From Prevotella sp. (lineage in GTDB: Bacteria; Bacteroidota; Bacteroidia; Bacteroidales; Bacteroidaceae), in contig JAFUFD010000060.1 of assembly GCA_017470055.1 (NCBI GenBank), positions 1 through 64,000 on the forward strand: a DNA stretch of 64,000 bases. The letters are read 5' to 3'. Shown piece after piece: positions 26,305 to 34,347 of this stretch. The translations under genes and the position numbers were made by a program. Below the pieces are notes generated by a model. That model saw only the letters and a program-made list of their open reading frames with translations, was not told the origin of the DNA and did no database searches. The number at the start of each line of letters is the position of its first letter. The stretch's first letter is position 1.

Positions 26305-28812
26305 ATGACATTTGACAAATTCACAATCAAAGCACAGGAGACAGTACAAGAGGCTGTCAATACTGCGCAACGTAATGGTCAACAGACCATAGAGCCGACA
26401 CACCTGCTGGCTGGTGTGATGGCGAAAGCAAAGGACGTCACCAACTTTCTTTTTCAGAAACTCGGCGTCAACGGTCAGCAAATAGAGATGCTTGTCGGGC
26501 AGGAGTTACAACACCTGCCTCGTGTACAGGGAGGAGAGCCGTATCTATCCAGTGATACCAATAAGGTATTGCTCAAGGCGCAGGACTATGCCCAGAAGAT
26601 GGGGGATGAGTTCGTTAGCGTAGAGCCTATCCTACTCGCCCTGTTGACAGACGGTGCCACGGCTGGACGTATTCTGAAGGATGCAGGCATCACGGAGAAA
26701 GACCTTCGTGCCGCTATCAATGAGTTGAGACAGGGGCAGAAGGTGCAGTCGCAGTCGGCTGACGACAACTACCAAAGCCTGGAGAAGTATGCGAAGAACT
26801 TGGTGGACCTTGCCCGTCAAGGAAAACTCGATCCTGTCATCGGACGTGATGACGAGATTCGTCGTATATTGCAGATATTGAGCCGACGCACCAAGAACAA
26901 CCCTATATTAATAGGTGAGCCTGGTACGGGTAAGACGGCGATTGTCGAGGGACTCGCCCAGCGTATCGTCCGTGGCGACGTGCCCGAGAACCTGAAGGAC
27001 AAACAACTCTACTCACTGGATATGGGTGCCCTCGTCGCTGGTGCGAAATACAAAGGAGAGTTCGAGGAGCGTCTGAAGAGTGTCATCAACGAGGTGACGA
27101 AGAGCGAGGGACGCATCATCCTCTTCATCGATGAGATCCACACGCTGGTAGGTGCTGGTGGCGGCGAGGGTGCCATGGATGCCGCTAATATCCTGAAACC
27201 AGCCTTGGCTCGTGGCGAGTTGCGCTCTATTGGTGCCACGACCCTCAACGAGTATCAGAAATACTTCGAGAAGGACAAGGCTCTCGAACGCCGTTTCCAG
27301 ACCGTGATGGTGGATGAGCCTGATGAACTGTCGGCAATCTCTATCCTCCGTGGATTGAAAGAGCGTTATGAGAACCACCATAAGGTACGTATCCAGGACG
27401 ATGCTTGTATCGCCGCTGTCCAACTCTCTGAGCGTTACATCTCTGAGCGTTTCCTCCCAGACAAGGCGATTGACTTGATGGATGAGGCTGCCGCCAAACT
27501 GCGTATGGAGCGTGACAGTGTGCCTGAGGAACTGGACGAGATCACTCGCCGACTCGCCCAACTGGAGATTGAGCGGGAGGCTATCAAACGGGAGGGCGAT
27601 GAGCCTAAGATTGCCCAATTGGATAAAGATATCGCCGAACTCCGTGAGCAGGAGCAACAATATCGTGCCAAATGGGAAGGCGAGCGCCAGTTGGTCAATA
27701 AGATCCAACAGGACAAACAGGAGATAGAGCAGTTGAAATATGAGGCTGAGCGTGCAGAACGTGAAGGCGACTACGGTAAGGTTGCCGAGATACGCTACTC
27801 CAAACTGAAGGCGCTGGAGGATGACATCAAGAATATCCAAGCACAACTCGCCTCTGCGCAAGACGGTAATGCCATGGTACGTGAGGAGGTGACAGCAGAC
27901 GATATCGCTGAGGTCGTCAGCCGTTGGACAGGCATCCCCGTCACCCGTATGATGCAGAGTGAGCGAGAGAAACTACTGCATCTGGAGGAGGAACTGCACA
28001 AGCGGGTCATCGGACAAGATGAGGCGATTGATGCTGTCAGCGATGCCGTACGCCGTAGCCGTGCAGGACTGCAAGACCCCAAGCGACCTATCGCCTCGTT
28101 TATCTTCCTTGGCACGACTGGTGTCGGTAAGACAGAACTCGCCAAGGCTCTCGCTGAGTACCTGTTCAACGACGAGACGATGATGACCCGTATCGACATG
28201 AGCGAGTATCAGGAGAAGCATACCGTCAGCAGACTGATTGGTGCGCCTCCGGGCTATGTCGGCTATGACGAGGGCGGACAGTTGACGGAGGCGGTACGCC
28301 GCAAGCCCTACTCCGTCGTCCTCTTCGATGAGATAGAGAAGGCGCATCCCGATGTGTTCAACATCCTGCTGCAAGTACTGGATGACGGACGACTGACGGA
28401 CAACAAAGGAAGGACCGCAAACTTCAAGAACACCATCATCATCATGACCTCTAACGCTACCCGTGAGCAACTGAGGTTGACCATGCGCCCAGAGTTCTTG
28501 AACCGTATTGACGAGACCATCACCTTCCAGCAACTGACCCAAGAGCAGATTGCCGATGTGGTACGCTTGCAGATGAGGAAGGTAACGGATATGCTGGAGC
28601 CGCAAGGTATCCATCTGGAGATGACAGAGGCTGCCGTCAAGTATCTTGCGCAAGAGGGTTACGACCCCGACTTCGGCGCCCGCCCCGTAAAGCGTGCCAT
28701 CCAGCACTTAGTGCTCAACGACCTCTCACGGAAGATTCTTGCCGATGAGGTCGACCGCTCGAAACCGATTATCGTAGACGAATTTGGGGAAGGATTGATA
28801 TTCAGAAACTAA
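26305..28812 (+). CDS. clpB: Disaggregase ClpB
   Basis: 835-residue AAA+ chaperone that extracts proteins from aggregates with DnaK. It has a Clp N-domain (about 1-145), a first AAA+ module with Walker A GEPGTGKT near residue 206, and a coiled-coil middle domain (about 400-530). The second AAA+ module has Walker A GTTGVGKT near residue 603, and the end reads GLIFRN. The middle domain separates it from ClpA and ClpC. One oddity: between sensor-1 TSN (715-717) and the arginine-finger motif RPEFLNR (from 728) there are only 10 residues. Bacteroides ClpB, as I recall it, has about 37, which accounts for the total of 835 rather than about 862. It stands alone between two terminators. Confidence 0.96.
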   Translation: MTFDKFTIKAQETVQEAVNTAQRNGQQTIEPTHLLAGVMAKAKDVTNFLFQKLGVNGQQIEMLVGQELQHLPRVQGGEPYLSSDTNKVLLKAQDYAQKMGDEFVSVEPILLALLTDGATAGRILKDAGITEKDLRAAINELRQGQKVQSQSADDNYQSLEKYAKNLVDLARQGKLDPVIGRDDEIRRILQILSRRTKNNPILIGEPGTGKTAIVEGLAQRIVRGDVPENLKDKQLYSLDMGALVAGAKYKGEFEERLKSVINEVTKSEGRIILFIDEIHTLVGAGGGEGAMDAANILKPALARGELRSIGATTLNEYQKYFEKDKALERRFQTVMVDEPDELSAISILRGLKERYENHHKVRIQDDACIAAVQLSERYISERFLPDKAIDLMDEAAAKLRMERDSVPEELDEITRRLAQLEIEREAIKREGDEPKIAQLDKDIAELREQEQQYRAKWEGERQLVNKIQQDKQEIEQLKYEAERAEREGDYGKVAEIRYSKLKALEDDIKNIQAQLASAQDGNAMVREEVTADDIAEVVSRWTGIPVTRMMQSEREKLLHLEEELHKRVIGQDEAIDAVSDAVRRSRAGLQDPKRPIASFIFLGTTGVGKTELAKALAEYLFNDETMMTRIDMSEYQEKHTVSRLIGAPPGYVGYDEGGQLTEAVRRKPYSVVLFDEIEKAHPDVFNILLQVLDDGRLTDNKGRTANFKNTIIIMTSNATREQLRLTMRPEFLNRIDETITFQQLTQEQIADVVRLQMRKVTDMLEPQGIHLEMTEAAVKYLAQEGYDPDFGARPVKRAIQHLVLNDLSRKILADEVDRSKPIIVDEFGEGLIFRN

Positions 28813-28818
28813 CAAAAG

Positions 28819-28854
28819 AAAAAGTGATGAGGCGTTAATGCTTCATCACTTTTT
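28819..28854. terminator. Bidirectional terminator between clpB and the M6 peptidase gene
   Basis: A 12 bp stem, AAAAAGTGATGA (28819-28830) and TCATCACTTTTT (28843-28854), flanked by A and T runs, so it can work on both strands. The stop codon of the minus-strand peptidase (28835-28837) lies in its loop, and one arm encodes the last codons of that gene. Confidence 0.88.
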
Positions 28855-30292
28855 TGATTTCTCCTTGCGCGTTCCTTATTATATATATAGGACCAAAGTC
28901 GAAGAGGATCTTCGGCTGTCCAATCATCTTTCGCTCCAAGATTCCCGTTGAGCCTCCCATGAAGTCGAAAGAGGCAAGACCATCTGTCAAAGAGAGATTG
29001 GTCAAAGGCTTGCTCATATACTTTGTACCATCTGCATTATTATGGTATAACGTCGCTGCAGGCTCCGACTCGTTTGTCAGACTATTGTTGCCACCATAGG
29101 GATAAGCCCAGCCCGACTGATAAGAAGTACTGGTCTTATTGTTGGCGGGGATGATACAATATCTCTTAGTCCCTACATTAGGAGTTCCAGACTGCCAGAC
29201 GTCCTTGTCATAGTCAATATGGAAAACAACGATACCACTTCCCGGCAAGGATGCGTCCCACACCTGTGGCTGTCGATTCTCGATGATATAGTATTCATCA
29301 GCATAGCCATCATTACGAATCAGATAGGCTTTTGACTCCTCGCCGAGTGCAGGCATTGCTGTTATGGTGGCTCCTGAAGTCAACTCCGTGGGTTCGAGCC
29401 ATCCCATCAGCATACGCTCATGTGCCGAATAGCCTGCAGGACAATAGCCTTGACCATTGTTATTACCATAGTCCATCAAGTCCCAGTCTCTGACTGTTGA
29501 TCCGCCAACATAGAAATCAGGAAATCCAAAGCAATGACTGAATTCATGGCAGATAGTTCCAAAACTACTTTTGACGGTACTCATATTAATCTCTTCCTGT
29601 ACACAGCAGTAACAATCGATGGTATAACTCTGACCACCACTCGTGACCGCACGAGTCGTTTTCCCCTCGTGCTCACTAAGCCACCATTGATGGGGCCAAA
29701 TCGTATTAGCGCCTCCGCCAGCATTCATTCCCTTTCCCGCATAGACGATCAGCAGTTGGTTGATATAACCGTCATCATCCCAGTCATATTGACTCCAGTC
29801 AATACCCTTCGTCTCCAAGACATCCACGATATCATACACCAGATACCGGGAGTTCTCGTCACTCTCCTTTTCATCACCATACCCTGGGTCTTCACTTCGA
29901 TACTTCACACATGACTCACTAAGCGGAATATAATAGAGATCGAAAGTGAGGTCAAACTGCCCATAACTCTGCGCATAGAAATAGTCATGGACAGAACCGA
30001 CATAGGGCTCTTCTGAGAGATTCTCCGCATTAAAGATCTTCCCCCACGACTCCATGGTCTCCTCCTCTGTACCTTTAAACGACAGGTCACTAAACGAGAC
30101 AAGGACTACCAATTGGTGACGATCTCCGATATAGGGATTCGTGCCACCCGCTCTTCGCGCAGTATGACGAAGCGGAACAGAACTTTGCTCCGCCATCAGT
30201 CTACAATTACGCAGACGGATGCCGTCTTCTGCTGCAACAGCCAAGAAAAACGACAGCAGCAACAAGGAAAACAGGACTCTCTTACCTCGCAT
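28835..30292 (-). CDS. Secreted M6 family metallopeptidase, short form
   Basis: 485 residues from the ATG at 30292, which begins a clean signal peptide (VLFSLLLLSFFLAVAAEDG). An in-frame ATG at 30322 would put ten residues before it and is less likely. M6 (immune inhibitor A-like) peptidases are secreted zinc proteases. The zinc site HEFSHCFGFPD starts near residue 249, with GTIC before it. A C-terminal segment of about 60 residues ends in GPIYIIRNAQGEIKKVMKH, like the tails of secreted proteins in this group. It overlaps the related longer M6 gene by 11 bp, so the two are translated from one message and look like a tandem duplication. Confidence 0.9.
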   Translation of the reverse strand: MRGKRVLFSLLLLSFFLAVAAEDGIRLRNCRLMAEQSSVPLRHTARRAGGTNPYIGDRHQLVVLVSFSDLSFKGTEEETMESWGKIFNAENLSEEPYVGSVHDYFYAQSYGQFDLTFDLYYIPLSESCVKYRSEDPGYGDEKESDENSRYLVYDIVDVLETKGIDWSQYDWDDDGYINQLLIVYAGKGMNAGGGANTIWPHQWWLSEHEGKTTRAVTSGGQSYTIDCYCCVQEEINMSTVKSSFGTICHEFSHCFGFPDFYVGGSTVRDWDLMDYGNNNGQGYCPAGYSAHERMLMGWLEPTELTSGATITAMPALGEESKAYLIRNDGYADEYYIIENRQPQVWDASLPGSGIVVFHIDYDKDVWQSGTPNVGTKRYCIIPANNKTSTSYQSGWAYPYGGNNSLTNESEPAATLYHNNADGTKYMSKPLTNLSLTDGLASFDFMGGSTGILERKMIGQPKILFDFGPIYIIRNAQGEIKKVMKH

Positions 30293-32660
30293 AGGATGGG
30301 ATATATTTATAGGTTGTACCATCTTTCTTCTTCACTACATAGACTCTTCCTGGCAATGGGATATATACTCGTTGCCCTTGCAGGTTATAGAGACATGACA
30401 CACCATCCTCATCTTTCAAGAGATAGGGGGTACTGATTCCTGTTGATTCCGTGATAGCGAATGTCGTAACAGCATGACCAGTATAGTTTCCTTTAAAAGC
30501 GATATCTACCGTCGCTGTTCCCACCTCTACATTATTACTATACGTTGCATCATAATCCTTTCTTGACTCTAAAACGATATCACCATCCTTAACGATTAAT
30601 TTTGGTTTGATTTCCTCACCAGTATGTACCTGATTGTCTATGGGTACTATAGTTACTTTGTCCGTGATGTCCTTTGCCAAAATAGTAAACGTGGTTTTCC
30701 CCTCACCTATGAAGTAACGCTTTCCAGTAATCCACGCTTCTGCAGTTCCCGCATTAACATTTGCCTGATAACTCACCTCATAGTCCTGAGGATCTACCAA
30801 GGTTCCCTCACTACCATAAGTTACTGATAAAACCTCAGGTGTTTTACCTGAGCCATCGTATTCATATTCTGTTGTATTCAACAATATCACAGGCTTATTC
30901 TCTTCGTTAGAGAAATCTGTACAACGCTGAAAGTCTACAGACATCTGATAGGTGAAGTTTGCAGAATATGGATATGTATATGTTGTTATGCCACTAGGGT
31001 CTGCGGAAGGGTCTGTTTCCAAAATCTCTACTACCTCCTGGCTCCGTTGAGATAAACGAGACATTTCCGTAGTATTACTACGTGTCACACAAATATTCTC
31101 GGATTCAACGTAAAAGCCCCTATTAGGTTTGATTGTCAATATAACATTTCCGTCGACAGGAATTGAATTACTTGCTTTTCCACCTGCCTTACTCTCCTGC
31201 CCCTCAATCAGTCGCTTATAAACAAAAGTATTGGCATCAATAACATGGAAATCGAAAGATACCTGTCCATCATCTGCCATTCGAATATGACTAATCGGTT
31301 TCAGCAATAGCGTCTCATCATTAGCATCACCTGTTTGCATCTCAGAATCAGGAATAGAGGTGTCTGTCAACTCATCGTTTGCGTCAAAAGGATAAGCAGA
31401 AGTGCTCAGATGTACATTATTCATCCACCCGCTATTAGCATACTTCGATATACCATGTTGGTTTTCATAATCATCCCATTCTGCATAGTTCATATTATCA
31501 GCATGTACCAATTTATAACGGAAGTCATCCTCCGAGGTAAAACTATTGACCCTGTTACTACGCCATGCCGTTGAATTGTAATTGACATGATAGATAACCA
31601 GTCCCTTACCTGGTACACCAGCATCCCATCCTGTCCACTGACGATTTTCCAACAACAGATATTCCGTATCCGTATGTTTAATCTGATACACAGCACCACC
31701 CTCTGACACAGGTTTCATCCCAGTAATACTTACAGTCTCTGTGAGTTCTATAGGTGTCAACCACCCCAGCAACATTTTCTCCAATGGAGAATAATTGGGA
31801 GGGCACCAACCATAATTGGTGAAGTTGCCACCATCCATCAAATCCCATTCATCAACGGCAGAGAAAATGTTCCCGCTGGTCGGGTAGATATCGGGCAAGC
31901 CCAGACTATGCGAGAACTCATGACAGATGGTACCGATACCACAATATACTGGCTGCTTAGGTTCCTGAGAAGTCATACCCCATATCTCCCCACTCGCTGT
32001 ATAGCCAGATATTTTCTTCCCATCAGGAGTGGTAATGGTTGAGAAACTGGAGGTATTGGGCCAGATGCAACCATACGTCGAAGAGCCCAGATTTCCCGGT
32101 GTACCCGCATAGACATAGATGACCTGCTCAATGTTCCCATCGCCATCCCAGTCATATTGCGAATAATCGACTGTGGGATTCTCGTCCAAGATGACTTGTG
32201 TCGCCTCCCTCATAGAGGATGTTCCGTAGTTGCGGGTGGAAGAAGTCGGTTTATCATAAGGCTGGGCTTTCCCACTCACCTGCACAGGACCGTAGATGTC
32301 AAACTGCATGTTCAACAATCCACCAGATTGCTCACGAAAATAGTCGGCAACACACCCCTTGCCATTCCGCTCGTTATACCCTTCCTCGTTGAACAGTCTC
32401 TGGTAATACTCCTTAGAATTCTCCATGGTAAAGTCCACATCAGAGAAAGAGAAGAGGATGACCATCTGCTTATAAGTCCTGCTGGCATCCCAGTCCGTAT
32501 TTGGAGTGCGAAGCGCACGACGAGTAGGATGAGAGGGTAATATATTGTCAGATAGTCCTGGCAAGCAGTCACCCTTCACTACGACAAACTCCTCACCCTG
32601 CGCATAGGAGCACAGGGGGAAGAGAAGTGTAAATAGTCCCAGCAGTATTTTAGTCTTCAT
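30282..32660 (-). CDS. Secreted M6 family metallopeptidase with MBG-like C-terminal modules
   Basis: 792 residues: signal peptide (MKTKILLGLFTLLFPLCSYA), an M6 catalytic domain with zinc motif HEFSHSLGLPD near residue 247, and then about 300 residues of repeat modules. Those modules match the large repeat of the giant protein at 17208-26168: the GFYVESENICVTRS stretch, DPSGITTYTYPY, and two or three MBG-like units (NVNAGTAEAWITGKRYF, FKGNYTG). The C terminus LYNLQGQRVYIPLPGRVYVV is again of the LNGQR...GVYI type. It is followed by the shorter M6 paralogue with an 11 bp overlap and preceded by fumarase after 15 bp. Confidence 0.9.
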   Translation of the reverse strand: MKTKILLGLFTLLFPLCSYAQGEEFVVVKGDCLPGLSDNILPSHPTRRALRTPNTDWDASRTYKQMVILFSFSDVDFTMENSKEYYQRLFNEEGYNERNGKGCVADYFREQSGGLLNMQFDIYGPVQVSGKAQPYDKPTSSTRNYGTSSMREATQVILDENPTVDYSQYDWDGDGNIEQVIYVYAGTPGNLGSSTYGCIWPNTSSFSTITTPDGKKISGYTASGEIWGMTSQEPKQPVYCGIGTICHEFSHSLGLPDIYPTSGNIFSAVDEWDLMDGGNFTNYGWCPPNYSPLEKMLLGWLTPIELTETVSITGMKPVSEGGAVYQIKHTDTEYLLLENRQWTGWDAGVPGKGLVIYHVNYNSTAWRSNRVNSFTSEDDFRYKLVHADNMNYAEWDDYENQHGISKYANSGWMNNVHLSTSAYPFDANDELTDTSIPDSEMQTGDANDETLLLKPISHIRMADDGQVSFDFHVIDANTFVYKRLIEGQESKAGGKASNSIPVDGNVILTIKPNRGFYVESENICVTRSNTTEMSRLSQRSQEVVEILETDPSADPSGITTYTYPYSANFTYQMSVDFQRCTDFSNEENKPVILLNTTEYEYDGSGKTPEVLSVTYGSEGTLVDPQDYEVSYQANVNAGTAEAWITGKRYFIGEGKTTFTILAKDITDKVTIVPIDNQVHTGEEIKPKLIVKDGDIVLESRKDYDATYSNNVEVGTATVDIAFKGNYTGHAVTTFAITESTGISTPYLLKDEDGVSCLYNLQGQRVYIPLPGRVYVVKKKDGTTYKYIPSYAR

Positions 32661-32675
32661 GTTGTACCATCGTGT

Positions 32676-34325
32676 TTATTTCGCATTCGGACACCAGGGT
32701 TTCAACTGCTTGAAGAAGTCGTTACCCTTGTCGTCTACTAAGATAAAGGCGGGGAAGTCCTCCACCTCGATCTTCCAGATTGCCTCCATACCGAGTTCGG
32801 GATACTCCACACACTCGATGCTCTTAATAGAACTCTGAGAGAGAACAGCGGCAACACCACCGATAGAGCCCAGATAGAAACCACCGTGCTTCTGACAAGC
32901 GTCAGTAACCACCTGACTACGGTTACCCTTGGCAATCATCACCAGTGAGGCTCCGTGATCCTGGAACTCATCCACATAGGGGTCCATACGGTTTGCCGTC
33001 GTGGGACCCATCGAACCGCAAGGATAACCCTCCGGTGTCTTTGCAGGACCCGCATAGAGCACGGGATAGTCCTTGAAATACTGTGGCAGGTCCTCACCAG
33101 CGTCCAGACGAGCCTTCAACTTGGCATGAGCGATGTCACGAGCCACGATGATAGTACCTTTCAGGTTGACACGGGTAGATACAGGATACTTAGACAGTTC
33201 CTTACGAACGGCATCAATACCCTCGTTCAGGTCGATGACGATGGTGTTCTTACCCTCACCTGCCTTCGCATACTCTGCAGGAATCAACTCAGCGGGGTTG
33301 CTGTCCATCTTCTCCAACCAGATACCGTCACGGTTGATCTTCGCCTTGATATTACGGTCGGCAGAGCAACTGACACCCATACCGATGGGACAAGAGGCGC
33401 CATGACGAGGCAGACGGATGACACGGATGTCGTGGGCAAGAGCCTTACCACCGAACTGAGCACCCAGTCCAATCTTATGAGCCTCCTCCAGGAGTTTGTT
33501 CTCCAAGTCGATATCACGGAAGGCACGTCCCGTCTCATCACCTGTCGTAGGCAGGTTGTCATAGTACTTGATAGAGGCGAGTTTCACTGTCAGCAGGTTT
33601 TTCTCCGCAGAGGTTCCGCCAATCACAAAGGCGATATGGTATGGAGGACAGGCTGCAGTACCCAACGACTTCATCTTCTCTACCAAGAATGGCAGCAAGG
33701 TACCCTCGTTCTGGATGGTAGCCTTCGTCATCGGATAGAAATAGGTCTTGTTGGCAGAGCCGCCACCCTTTGCCACCATCACGAAACGGTACTCCGCACC
33801 CTCGGTAGCCTCGATATCAATCTGGGCAGGCAGGTTACAACGGGTGTTCACCTCGTCGTACATATTCAATGGGGCATTCTGTGAGTAGCGCAGGTTATCC
33901 TGTGTGAAGGTGTTATAGACACCACGGGAGAGAGCCTCCTCATCCTCGAAGCCCGTCCATATCTGCTGACCCTTCTCGCCATGGATAATCGCCGTACCCG
34001 TGTCCTGACAGAACGGGAGGATACCCTTGGCGGCAACCTCCGCATTACGCAGGAACTGCAAGGCGACATATTTGTCATTCTCTGAAGCCTCAGGATCGTT
34101 TAGGATCGCTGCCACTTGCAAGTTATGCTCACGGCGCAGCATGAACTCCACATCGTGGAAAGCCTGCTGGGCGAGTAAGGTAAGAGCCTCCTTGGAGACC
34201 TTCACTATTTCCTTCCCCTCAAACGCTGCGGTTGTCACGCCATCCTTTGAGAGGAGTCTGTACTCTGTGTCGTCTTTGCCCACTTGGAACATCGGGGCGT
34301 ACTTGAAATCTGGTGTTGTTGCCAT
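32676..34325 (-). CDS. fum: Class I (iron-sulfur) fumarate hydratase
   Basis: 549-residue cytoplasmic enzyme for fumarate/malate interconversion, needed for succinate production from oxaloacetate in these anaerobes. The N-terminal half has the cluster cysteine motif [10 protein letters not shown] (about residue 100). The middle has [11 protein letters not shown] and the C-terminal part [20 protein letters not shown], in the fused alpha-beta order of two-domain class I fumarases. Length is normal. It lies between the M16 peptidase (22 bp) and the M6 peptidases (15 bp) on the same strand. A metabolic gene among secreted proteases is odd but the spacing suggests shared transcription. Confidence 0.95.
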   Translation of the reverse strand: MATTPDFKYAPMFQVGKDDTEYRLLSKDGVTTAAFEGKEIVKVSKEALTLLAQQAFHDVEFMLRREHNLQVAAILNDPEASENDKYVALQFLRNAEVAAKGILPFCQDTGTAIIHGEKGQQIWTGFEDEEALSRGVYNTFTQDNLRYSQNAPLNMYDEVNTRCNLPAQIDIEATEGAEYRFVMVAKGGGSANKTYFYPMTKATIQNEGTLLPFLVEKMKSLGTAACPPYHIAFVIGGTSAEKNLLTVKLASIKYYDNLPTTGDETGRAFRDIDLENKLLEEAHKIGLGAQFGGKALAHDIRVIRLPRHGASCPIGMGVSCSADRNIKAKINRDGIWLEKMDSNPAELIPAEYAKAGEGKNTIVIDLNEGIDAVRKELSKYPVSTRVNLKGTIIVARDIAHAKLKARLDAGEDLPQYFKDYPVLYAGPAKTPEGYPCGSMGPTTANRMDPYVDEFQDHGASLVMIAKGNRSQVVTDACQKHGGFYLGSIGGVAAVLSQSSIKSIECVEYPELGMEAIWKIEVEDFPAFILVDDKGNDFFKQLKPWCPNAK

Positions 34326-34347
34326 AGTAATCGTATTTATTTAGTTA

